Below are positions 38,870 through 47,212 of a stretch of DNA of 64,000 nt, in pieces. The translations under genes and the position numbers were made by a program. The DNA comes from Chloracidobacterium thermophilum B (lineage in GTDB: Bacteria; Acidobacteriota; Blastocatellia; Chloracidobacteriales; Chloracidobacteriaceae): contig NC_016024.1 of assembly GCF_000226295.1 (NCBI RefSeq), positions 1,471,501 through 1,535,500 of the forward strand, given 5' to 3'. Below the pieces are notes generated by a model, which saw nothing but the letters and a program-made list of their open reading frames with translations, had not been told where the DNA came from and searched no databases. Every line of letters starts with the position of its first letter. Position 1 is the first letter of the stretch.

Positions 38870-40798
38870 TCATCTGGTGCTTCCCTGTTCGGAACGCCGG
38901 TTGATCACCTCATCCGGGCTGACACGCACCACTTGCACCTGCTCAGCGAGGTCCGGCGGCGGCAGTACCACCACTTTCCGCCGGGGGGGACGCTCAGAGA
39001 CAAGGTCGGCACCAACCGTCGCCTGAAAATCACGCCCCCGGAGCTTTTCCACAACGGACTTGGGCCCCTCTACCGTCACCTCCAGCCGGGTGGGTGGGGT
39101 GCCCGGTGTATCCAGAATCACATCCAGACGGCGGCGCAGGATGACGGGACGAATCGTGACCTTCACTTCGACTTCCTGCGCTCCGACAATCTCGATGCGC
39201 GGGTCCTTGACATCCACCTTGTAGCGTTCCGTAAACGAACGGTCATGGACGTTGAGCCAGATGGTCTCTGTGCCCACGGACGGCAGGGCATAGACCTGCG
39301 CTTCGGGGCCGCGCAGCATTGTCGTGGCAGGCACAACCTGATACTCGGCAATTTCCCGGTCCACCGGCAGAGTGCCACGGAAGTTCGGCTTGATGTCCAC
39401 CTGCCGATAAACCTGCCGTTCCAGATTCAGGGTCAGTCGGGACGGTTCGATTTCCAGGATTTCCACCCCGGCCGGCTTCTCGATACGAGCCTCTTCCCGC
39501 AGGAGAATGACCCGGTCGCCGGGATTTTTGCCCGCCAGTGAGACGGTAATCACGAACGATTCGGGCCGCAGGCGCTCGACGACATCACGGGGGCCGCGTA
39601 CGCGCAGGGTCACTTCCTGCACTTCGTGGATGTTGGCAATGACCAGGTCCTCACGTAACCCCTGATAGTTGACGGGCACCCCGCGCAGAACAAAGGGGAT
39701 GGCATCCTGTTTGGTCGCCGACAGCCACAGGGCGCTGGTCATCACAGCGGCGATAAGCTTGAGCGTGAAGTTTTCAACAACCAGGGCGCGGACTTTTTCA
39801 CCAATCCAAATCAGCCAGTGGCGTCCCTGCTGCCAAACGGCGGCTGGATTCAAGGCCCCGCGCTCGCTGATTCGTGACATCTGGCGTCCATTGGCAATAA
39901 TGGGCGTCCCTGTCGCCGGCGTTTCACTCGTTTCACTGGGAGTATCGAGGGTGACAAAATCCACCTCCGAAGGCTCCACCAGACGACGGCGGCGGCGCAC
40001 CGGAGTGGCACTGTGGGTTGTCGTCGCATTCAGCGCCTTGGAGAGCAACTGGCGGACGGCTTGGATTTCAAGCCCACGTTTGATGTGCCCTCCTTCGACA
40101 CACGACACCATTCCGGTTTCTTCAGAAACCACAATGACAAAAGCATCGCTTTCCTCCGTGATGCCAATTGCCGAACGGTGGCGCGTCCCGGTGTCTTTGG
40201 ACAGCCGTGGATTGAGGGTCAGAGGCAGGAAACAACTGGCGGCAGCAATTCGATCCTGGCGGATGATGACCGCTCCGTCGTGGAGCGGCGCTTCCGGGTT
40301 GAAGATGTTGATGAGCAGGTCGTAGCCGAGAACCGCATCCAGCCGGACTCCCCGTGAGATGTACTCGTCCAGGTTGTCCTGCCGCTCGAAAACAATCAGG
40401 GCACCAGTTTTGTTGGCCGCCAACGTGGCGACGGCCAGCAGGACATCCTCATACTGCACCACCGACAGCTTGCGCGTCCGCCAGCCCAGATGGGACAAAA
40501 ACCGGATGTTCCGGCCAAAGTTGGCAAAGGCCAGGCGAATTTCGTTCTGAAACAGCACGACAACGGCAAAGCCAACGTAAAGCAGGCTGTGGCGGATGAC
40601 GAACTCCAACGTCGGCAGGTGCAGCCAGTGTGAGACCTGATACAGGAAGGCGACGATAGTGATCCCACTGGCAACCTGTATGGCGCGCGTCCCCTTGAGG
40701 AGCTTCAGCACCTCATAGACGACCAGAAAGACGAGGAGCAGATCGATGCCCGTCGCAAACCAGGATTGACCAAGCCAGTGCATTAACGTCGTCACCAC
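38870..40798 (-). CDS. CdaA-CdaR fusion: membrane diadenylate cyclase joined to YbbR regulator domains
   Basis: One 642-residue frame holds two proteins that are usually separate. The N-terminal part is CdaA-like: about three membrane helices (12-33, 43-62, 68-86), then a DAC domain with DGA (174-176, LHDGAVII) and RHR (206-208, GTRHRSAIGITEESDAF), the motifs of c-di-AMP synthesis. After an Arg/Pro/Thr-rich linker (about 265-335) there is a fourth membrane helix (342-362) and repeated YbbR domains (VPVNYQGLREDLVIANI onward). That is the layout of the CdaR regulator, which sits outside the membrane. No frameshift or stop separates them. Start is GTG 40798 or ATG 40783. Confidence 0.92.
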   Translation of the reverse strand: MVTTLMHWLGQSWFATGIDLLLVFLVVYEVLKLLKGTRAIQVASGITIVAFLYQVSHWLHLPTLEFVIRHSLLYVGFAVVVLFQNEIRLAFANFGRNIRFLSHLGWRTRKLSVVQYEDVLLAVATLAANKTGALIVFERQDNLDEYISRGVRLDAVLGYDLLINIFNPEAPLHDGAVIIRQDRIAAASCFLPLTLNPRLSKDTGTRHRSAIGITEESDAFVIVVSEETGMVSCVEGGHIKRGLEIQAVRQLLSKALNATTTHSATPVRRRRRLVEPSEVDFVTLDTPSETSETPATGTPIIANGRQMSRISERGALNPAAVWQQGRHWLIWIGEKVRALVVENFTLKLIAAVMTSALWLSATKQDAIPFVLRGVPVNYQGLREDLVIANIHEVQEVTLRVRGPRDVVERLRPESFVITVSLAGKNPGDRVILLREEARIEKPAGVEILEIEPSRLTLNLERQVYRQVDIKPNFRGTLPVDREIAEYQVVPATTMLRGPEAQVYALPSVGTETIWLNVHDRSFTERYKVDVKDPRIEIVGAQEVEVKVTIRPVILRRRLDVILDTPGTPPTRLEVTVEGPKSVVEKLRGRDFQATVGADLVSERPPRRKVVVLPPPDLAEQVQVVRVSPDEVINRRSEQGSTR

Positions 40799-40887
40799 CC
40801 GAGGTGTATTCCCACTAGTTTAGAGACAGATTACAGACGGGCCAAACCGCTTGGCTGAGACAGACAGGAGGCCCAGGTTCTGAGGGC

Positions 40888-42186
40888 TTACACCCAGCGG
40901 CCGTCGTGAGCTGTGAACTTGACCGCGGACACGTAGCCGCCAACCGCCACCCCGGCAACCGCGTAATAGAGCAGGTCAATCGTCCAGGCTTCCGGCAAAA
41001 GCCATCCAAACAGCAGCAGGTAGGTCGTGCTTCCAATCATCACCAACGGCCAGTGCAGGTGACGGATGACCAGAGCATAGGCAATGACAAATGACAGCGA
41101 CAACACCTGCAACCCCTGCCCGCCCTCTTCAGGCCGGATGACTTCCAGCCACCAGCACACCAGATAACTGATGGCCAGCCCACGCAGAAAACGCTGGGTA
41201 TCGGGGTAACTTGTCCAGTGAAAGGGAAACAGGATACTGGCCCACATCAGCCCCAGAATCCAGGCGGGCGCTCCCAGAAAGCGGGCGTGCAGTTCAGGGG
41301 TGACGAACGTGGTCACTGCCCAGGGGTAGGTCGCCACCAGCCAGACCGGAAGCGCCAGATCGCGCAGCACCTTGGTCAGGCGCTGTTGCGGAAGCACCCA
41401 AATATCCAGCAGGACATATCCGAGATAAGCCAGCGTGGGCAGCACCAGCGCCCAACTCCGGCCGCCGAGACCAAGCCCCAGCAGACAGACCCCCAACGGG
41501 AGATATTCATACGCCCGCAGGGCCCAGGCCGGACGGCGATACAGTTCGGCCCGCTTCGCCCCCACCTTGAGCGCCGGCAGGAGGCGGCGCTCAATGGTCT
41601 GCCGAAGCTGCTCGGTCAGGGCCTGGGCCAGTTCCTTGTCTTCGACGGCACTGGCGTCCCCTGCCCGAGGTGGGTAGATGGGCGGATGGTATTTGACCGT
41701 AATTTTCCGTGGAAGCGGCAGCCACTGCCCGCGCGGCCACGCGGCCCGCGCGCCAGCAATGGTGACCGGCACAATGGGACACGGCACGGCCAAAGCCAGC
41801 CGCGCTGTCCCGGACTTGAGCAGGGCATTCATACGCGCTTCCTTGGAAAGTCCGGCTTCAGGGAAAATTCCCAACGCCTCCCCCTCACGCAGCACCTGGA
41901 GGGCCTGTGCAAAAGCCTGCTGATCCCGCCGGGTCGTATCCACGGGAAAGGCCCCGAAGAAACGAATCAGCGGACCGAGCAGCGGAATGGTGAACAACTT
42001 GTCCCAGGCAACGAAGCGAATCCGCCGCCGAATCGGGAGCGAAATCAACACCGGGTCGAGATAGCTTGGGTGATTCCCTGCCAGAATGACCGCCCCCGTC
42101 AGGGGGACATTCTCAACCCCCCTATATTCGAGTGTGAACACCACGCGAAACAGGGCGTGGATGATGACCTTGAGAATCCACAGCAA
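40888..42186 (-). CDS. PlsC-type acyltransferase with a C-terminal polytopic membrane domain
   Basis: The 432-residue protein has a PlsC/LPLAT domain (about 1-215): NHPSYLD (His39, Asp44), FPVDTTRRDQ and IFPEAGLS match 1-acyl-glycerol-3-phosphate acyltransferases, which make phosphatidic acid. The C-terminal half (about 225-430) has about seven hydrophobic segments, an addition not found in short PlsC proteins (about 240 residues). It lies 89 bp downstream of (on the - strand, upstream of) the Cda fusion. The role of the membrane domain is unknown. Confidence 0.85.
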   Translation of the reverse strand: MLWILKVIIHALFRVVFTLEYRGVENVPLTGAVILAGNHPSYLDPVLISLPIRRRIRFVAWDKLFTIPLLGPLIRFFGAFPVDTTRRDQQAFAQALQVLREGEALGIFPEAGLSKEARMNALLKSGTARLALAVPCPIVPVTIAGARAAWPRGQWLPLPRKITVKYHPPIYPPRAGDASAVEDKELAQALTEQLRQTIERRLLPALKVGAKRAELYRRPAWALRAYEYLPLGVCLLGLGLGGRSWALVLPTLAYLGYVLLDIWVLPQQRLTKVLRDLALPVWLVATYPWAVTTFVTPELHARFLGAPAWILGLMWASILFPFHWTSYPDTQRFLRGLAISYLVCWWLEVIRPEEGGQGLQVLSLSFVIAYALVIRHLHWPLVMIGSTTYLLLFGWLLPEAWTIDLLYYAVAGVAVGGYVSAVKFTAHDGRWV

Positions 42187-42247
42187 AGCGGGCTTTCAGC
42201 TTCGGAACAGAAGAACAGGGAGCCACAGGCTGGCACTTGTTCGCCGC

Positions 42248-42709
42248 TTATGGCCGCCCGGCCAGCGAGCGCAGCTCCGACTTGAGTTTCTCAATCTGAA
42301 TGATTTTTTCCGTCACCTGCTCAAACAGGTCGCGCCGGGCCGCAATCCCTTCTCCAATCAGGTAAGCCGCGGCCTCCGAGCGGGTGGCAAAAATCCCGGC
42401 CTGCACCAGCATTTCAATCGAACGCATGGCTTCTTCGGAAAGGTGAACCGTCACGTTCAGGTCACGACTGGCCAACGCCTGCTGAATGGCAGCGCCAATG
42501 GAGCCAGGCAGCCTTCCAATGGATTCAGGCAGCGTCTTGGCCAGCTCACGGACCGAGCTGGTAATTTCCTCAATCGTCCCTTTCGGCTCCTCACTGGCAG
42601 CACTCGACGCCGGCCCGGACGAGGGCGTGGTGTCATCCTTACGTTCGATAATCACGATTTTACGGTCTTCAGGGGCAGGCATATCGAGGGCACCTCCGGC
42701 AATCAACAT
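42248..42709 (-). CDS. Small protein with a ribbon-helix-helix-like C-terminus
   Basis: The 153-residue protein has a disordered Pro/Ser/Glu-rich first half and a C-terminal part (VHLSEEAMRSIEMLVQAGIFATRSEAAAYLIGEGI) that resembles the ribbon-helix-helix pattern. A coiled-coil-like tail follows (LFEQVTEKIIQIEKLKSELRSL). It may bind DNA or make complexes, but this is inferred. The start at 42709 is supported by AAGGGAG 5-10 bp upstream; a longer in-frame start is less likely. It is divergent from the next gene. Confidence 0.6.
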   Translation of the reverse strand: MLIAGGALDMPAPEDRKIVIIERKDDTTPSSGPASSAASEEPKGTIEEITSSVRELAKTLPESIGRLPGSIGAAIQQALASRDLNVTVHLSEEAMRSIEMLVQAGIFATRSEAAAYLIGEGIAARRDLFEQVTEKIIQIEKLKSELRSLAGRP

Positions 42710-42922
42710 TTTCAGCTCCCTTACATTACCCCACACTTTGGTACCTGTCATCCCGGACCCGGCCACCCACTGTTTGCTGTGCCTATGCACCGCCGCTGGT
42801 TGACCAACCCATGACAGCGTGGCTATATTCCCGCATCACCCACAACCGTATGGCGTAATACACTTTGCGTCACCGGTTTGTTTGCATTCATTGCGCACTC
42901 CAACACTCTGAGGACCTTGGCC

Positions 42923-43138
42923 ATGCCCGGTGGAACGAACGAAGTCATGCGCGACTTCTTCATCCGCGTCATTGGGAATACCCCCGAAGAACGATTCATT
43001 TACGTCATCCGCGCCCAGAATGCTAAAGCAGCCCTGAACCTCCACATCAACAACCTTGGCGATCGTCCCTGTGTCGTCCTCGATGGGCTGACCGGTGAAG
43101 TCCTGGAGCGATACAAAGTGGACTCCAAGGGACGCTAG
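42923..43138 (+). CDS. Small hypothetical protein (71 residues)
   Basis: The 71-residue protein starts MPGGTNEVMRDFFIRVIGN. It alternates short beta strands and helices (FIYVIRAQNAKAALNLHINNLG, CVVLDGLTGEVLERYKV) and looks like a compact alpha/beta fold. GAGG lies about 10 bp before the ATG. It is followed 33 bp later by a strong terminator. No family is recognised. An upstream in-frame ATG at 42878 is less likely because it has no ribosome binding site. Confidence 0.6.
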   Translation: MPGGTNEVMRDFFIRVIGNTPEERFIYVIRAQNAKAALNLHINNLGDRPCVVLDGLTGEVLERYKVDSKGR

Positions 43139-43171
43139 GTGCCGCTTCTCAACCGAGCACAAACCAGATAC

Positions 43172-43212
43172 AAAAACGGTGAATGGTCACTACTTCCCCA
43201 TTCACCGTTTTT
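43172..43212. terminator. Bidirectional rho-independent terminator
   Basis: AAAAACGGTGAATGG (43172-43186) and CCATTCACCGTTTTT (43198-43212) form a perfect 15-bp stem with an 11-base loop. The A and T runs at the ends give a U-tract on both strands. It serves the small gene upstream (+) and the receptor gene (-), which converge here. Confidence 0.88.
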
Positions 43213-43248
43213 ATGTGCGCCTGTTTTGTGTGTGCCGGTGCGCTGGCG

Positions 43249-43284
43249 ATCAGGCTGGCGGGATCAGTCAGGCTGGCGGGATCA
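43249..43284 (-). repeat. 18-bp tandem duplication covering the receptor stop codon
   Basis: On the - strand the sequence TGATCCCGCCAGCCTGAC is directly followed by TGATCCCGCCAGCCTGAT (17 of 18 identical). The first copy begins with the TGA stop of the TonB-dependent receptor gene. A recent slippage duplication of the stop region is the simplest explanation. Confidence 0.75.
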
Positions 43285-46200
43285 GAACGTGAACTTGAGC
43301 GCCATCTGAATCCGGCGTGAGCCGCTCACCACGGCGTCCCGAATCCGACCAAAGGTGGCGCTGGTCACAATGGCCGTTGGAAAGGCAAAAGACGGCGTAT
43401 TTGTCGCATTTTGCATCTCCAGCCGGTACTGCAGGTTGACCCCTTCCACAATGCGGAAGGTCTTGGCTACCGTCAGGTCAAGCTGGAAAAAGCCCGGCCC
43501 CGTAAAGAAGTTGCGGCCGGTGTTCCCCAGCGTGCCCGGCGCCGGAATGCTGAAGCGCGCGCGTTCATCTGCCGTGAAAAAGAAGGTTGTTCCGGCTTCC
43601 TGCCGGAGAGAGCCGAGTGAGCGGGAGCACCCATTGCAGTCAGCAAACGACTGCACGGCATTGCTCAGGGTATTGGAACCGGAAAAGACCGTGAAGGGAC
43701 GCCCGGAGGTCCACCGCACCACGCCGGCTGCCATCCATCCTCCAATAATTTGATCCAGCACCGGATTGAGGCTGTTGGCATACTGGCGTCCGCGCCCAAA
43801 CGGCAACTCCCAGACAAAATTCCCCTGGAACGAATGCGTCCGGTCAAAGTCTGACCGGGCGTAGTTGATGCGCCGGTTGCGGATGTCAAACGGCGTACTC
43901 GAAGCCGACTGCACCGCGCCGCTGGCCGCCACCGTGAAGGTCGGATCAAACGAACGGGTGTCCAGGGACTTCGCCAAAGTGTAGCTGAACTGAAAGCTCA
44001 GCCCATCCCGAAACCGCCGCGACAACTGAAGTTCAGCCGCGTGGTAGTTGGAAAAGTCATAGCTGTCCACAACGAACAGACCGCCGGTGTACTGCGGAAA
44101 GTCAAAGAAGAAAAAGGGTGAAAAGCCGCGCGCCGGCAGGTTGGCGCCAATCTGCTGCGCCAGCGACACAGCCAGCCCGGCAACGTTGTTTGTCGTCAGG
44201 CTGCCACGGAAGTTGTTGATGGTCGTCTGCGAACCGTTCGGATTGGCCAGCAACTGGTTGATGAGCGGGCTGTTGCAGGCAGGCGTAAACGTCCCCGACA
44301 CGGCGCAGGGGCGCATGGTGTTGAAGGCATCGAGGAAACCATTTTCAAAGATTTTCACCTGATTGGCGTTGTAGCCGCTCAGCAGCCCGTTCCCGTGCCG
44401 CCCGATGTAGTTGGCTTCCAGCACGAGGTTCCACCCCAGGTCGCGCTGGATGCTGAGCGCCCACTGGTGAACCTTCGGCGTCCGGTAGTTCGGGTCAAAG
44501 ACCGTGATGCTGTTGGCTGAAAACGCTGGTGGCTGGCGAAGAGCATTGGGCGAGACCCCGGCCGGTGGTGACAGCGTCGGCAGGTTGCGCAGGCGTCCCC
44601 CACCTTGCCCAAACGTGTCATTGATTACCCCTATGGTTTCCCCTGGCACTGTCGGTAACAAAAACGAGGAAGCCAAGAAGGTGTTGAGGCGGTCGTAAGC
44701 CAGGCGGTAGTTGGCGCGGATTGACGTTTTGCCGTCCCCGAACGGGTCCCACGCCACGCCAACACTTGGCGCAAGGTTGTTCAGATCATCGGAAAAAGGC
44801 TCCCCCTTGATCCATCGCGCCGTATTGGTGGGCGGAGCGCCAAAGGCCAGCCGCTGGTCAGGCACGGCCAGCCGCCGTGGTTCGCGAAAGACCGGGCGAA
44901 GTTCCCAGCGCAGGCCGTAGTCAACCGTCAGATTGGGCCGCAGCCGCCACGTGTCCTGTACGTAGAAGTCATACTCTGGATAGCGTGCATCGGCTGTGAA
45001 GATCGTCCCCGGTGGGCCGTACTGGTTGCCAATTGAAACGAAGGCCTGGGAAATCCGTCCGACGCGCCCCAGCAGGTTGTTGATCGTCCGCTGCAACAGT
45101 GGCAGGTCAAAAGCCGTGTTGATGTTACCCGGAATCCCAAACGCCGCCACGCTCACCGTGTTGATGGCCGTGCTGAAGTTGACCGAGGGTTGGGTATTGA
45201 GACCGGCGACGGAAGTCCGGCGGTCAATATGCCGGCCAAAGCGCAGGTTGAAGCCTGCCTTGATTGTATGGGCGCCACGCACGTAGGTCAGGTTGTCCAC
45301 GAACTGGAAGGTCGTCAGCGCCCGCCGGTTGATGACCGGCGCCAGATTGGAAGTGGGCGTCGTCACGTCGTTGAGCGTGACCGGCGGATTGTTGGCAAAG
45401 TCCGGGTCGGGGTTGTCAAAACTGAAGGTGAACCGGTTGAGCCCCACGACGAATTCATTGGTCAGGCTGCTTGTCGGCGACCACCGGTGGTTGATGGCCA
45501 CGTTCCGGGGGCGGCGCCGGGTATCCACCAGACGTGCTGTGTTGGGAAAAGCTGCCGGGCCTGCGTTGGCAAAGTCGCCCAGCGAGTCCTGCCGCCCCCA
45601 CGAAACCCGTGCAAAAATGGTCTGCCGGTCGCTGATGACATAATCCACCTTGGTGGTGTAGTCCTCCTGCTGCTCGCGGCCGCGGGCGTTGAACAGGAAA
45701 CCGGCCGTATTGAGACCATCTCCCACGGCAAAGTTGTTGGGCAGCGGTGTCAGGTCAATGATGCGCCGGATCGTTGGGTCAAGCCCCAATCCCTGGGGGT
45801 CCATCATGCCGATGTTGTACGTCCCGATGTTGAGTCCCGGTACGGGATTGCCATTGGCATCCACCGAAGCGCCCGTAGCGCCGAAGGGCAGGTTGCGGCC
45901 TCCGATGACGTAGCGAAAGATGCCCTGCCGCGCCGTCTGGGTATAAACAATGCGCGTCACCGGACGCCCTTCGCTGGCGCGCAGCGCCTGAAAGTTCGTG
46001 AAGAAAAACAGCCGGTTGCGGACGATGGGCCCGCCCAGACTCCCCCCGGCAATGTGCTGGACGAACTGCCGCTTGACGATGCCGTTGAGATTGTTTTCGT
46101 ACTCGTTCGCGTTGAAGCCGGGCGTCTGGTAGAACCAAAACGCCGTGCCGTGAAATTCATTCGTCCCGGAGCGGGTGATCATGTTCACCTGCGCGCCGCT

Positions 46201-46920
46201 GCTGCGCCCGTTTTCGGCCGACGGGTTGCTCGTGATGACGCGAAACTCAGCCAGGGCATCGGGGTTGACACGGGTGGGCGAGAAGTTCGACCCGCCAGCG
46301 CTCGTTTCATTGGTGTCAATGCCATCGAGCGTGAAATTCACAGCGCGGTCACGGGCGCCATGCACGTGAACGCCGCCCCCGGTGTTGGCTCCAACCACGA
46401 CACCAGGCTGAAAGTTGATGAATTCCAGCGGGTTGCGGCCGCGTGCCCCGACGATGGGCAGCGCCACGATGGTCTGCTGCTCAACCAGATTGCCCAGGTT
46501 GCCGGAACTGCTGGTCTGGATGCGCTCCGCAGCGCCTGTTACTTCAACAACCTCCTGCGCCCCGCCAACCTCCAGCGTGGCATTAACCGTTGTCGGCTGT
46601 CCGACGTTGACCGGATTGCCTTTGAGAGCCAGCCGCTTGAAACCGTTGGCCTCGACCGTCACGGTATAGACTCCAACCTGAACAGAATCAAACACATAGA
46701 CACCACTTTCACTCGTCTGTGTTTCGAGTGAAACGTTTGTGCCCTCGTTGGTCAACGTCACCCGCGCGCCGGCGACGAGCGCGCCGGAAGGGTCACGTAC
46801 CGTTCCCGTCAAACGGGAGGTTGTTCCCTGCGCCATTGCCAGGGATGGCAACAACCAGACAAGCCAAAGCACCGGTACCCAACGGGCTGCCCCGTGGGCA
46901 AGCCCCCAGAAAGTCGGCAT
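43282..46920 (-). CDS. Oar-like TonB-dependent receptor with carboxypeptidase-regulatory domain
   Basis: The 1212-residue protein has a signal peptide (VLWLVWLLPSLAMAQ, cleavage about 31). A CarboxypepD-reg-like beta-sandwich (about 33-115; LTGTVRDPSGALVAGARVTLT) follows, then a plug (about 120-240) and a large beta-barrel ending MALKFTF. It belongs to the Oar-like/SusC-like outer-membrane receptors abundant in Acidobacteriota, which take up large ligands or peptides or act in adhesion. No TonB box can be assigned and no SusD partner is adjacent. GAGG lies 7 bp upstream of the ATG on the - strand. Confidence 0.9.
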   Translation of the reverse strand: MPTFWGLAHGAARWVPVLWLVWLLPSLAMAQGTTSRLTGTVRDPSGALVAGARVTLTNEGTNVSLETQTSESGVYVFDSVQVGVYTVTVEANGFKRLALKGNPVNVGQPTTVNATLEVGGAQEVVEVTGAAERIQTSSSGNLGNLVEQQTIVALPIVGARGRNPLEFINFQPGVVVGANTGGGVHVHGARDRAVNFTLDGIDTNETSAGGSNFSPTRVNPDALAEFRVITSNPSAENGRSSGAQVNMITRSGTNEFHGTAFWFYQTPGFNANEYENNLNGIVKRQFVQHIAGGSLGGPIVRNRLFFFTNFQALRASEGRPVTRIVYTQTARQGIFRYVIGGRNLPFGATGASVDANGNPVPGLNIGTYNIGMMDPQGLGLDPTIRRIIDLTPLPNNFAVGDGLNTAGFLFNARGREQQEDYTTKVDYVISDRQTIFARVSWGRQDSLGDFANAGPAAFPNTARLVDTRRRPRNVAINHRWSPTSSLTNEFVVGLNRFTFSFDNPDPDFANNPPVTLNDVTTPTSNLAPVINRRALTTFQFVDNLTYVRGAHTIKAGFNLRFGRHIDRRTSVAGLNTQPSVNFSTAINTVSVAAFGIPGNINTAFDLPLLQRTINNLLGRVGRISQAFVSIGNQYGPPGTIFTADARYPEYDFYVQDTWRLRPNLTVDYGLRWELRPVFREPRRLAVPDQRLAFGAPPTNTARWIKGEPFSDDLNNLAPSVGVAWDPFGDGKTSIRANYRLAYDRLNTFLASSFLLPTVPGETIGVINDTFGQGGGRLRNLPTLSPPAGVSPNALRQPPAFSANSITVFDPNYRTPKVHQWALSIQRDLGWNLVLEANYIGRHGNGLLSGYNANQVKIFENGFLDAFNTMRPCAVSGTFTPACNSPLINQLLANPNGSQTTINNFRGSLTTNNVAGLAVSLAQQIGANLPARGFSPFFFFDFPQYTGGLFVVDSYDFSNYHAAELQLSRRFRDGLSFQFSYTLAKSLDTRSFDPTFTVAASGAVQSASSTPFDIRNRRINYARSDFDRTHSFQGNFVWELPFGRGRQYANSLNPVLDQIIGGWMAAGVVRWTSGRPFTVFSGSNTLSNAVQSFADCNGCSRSLGSLRQEAGTTFFFTADERARFSIPAPGTLGNTGRNFFTGPGFFQLDLTVAKTFRIVEGVNLQYRLEMQNATNTPSFAFPTAIVTSATFGRIRDAVVSGSRRIQMALKFTF

Positions 46921-47212
46921 AGCGAACCTCGTGAAATACAGATGAATGTGTTGTGGAGCAGGGCTATCTTGCCTTTTCTCGCGGGGTTTGTCACGTCCCG
47001 AACCACACGTACGGTCACATTGGCGTCACAGGCTGGCAACTTCGGGTTGCCGTCCAGCGCCCTGACGGGCTAGGCTGGGGGCTGCATTCGCCTTACCTAA
47101 TCTTGGAAATGCAAAAAACCGGCCGGGTTCGGTACGCACCACACAGCGCGCGTCACTTCGCCGCTGATGAAGGCGGTGGCTACTACCGCCCGTTCGGGTC
47201 TTCCACAATCAG

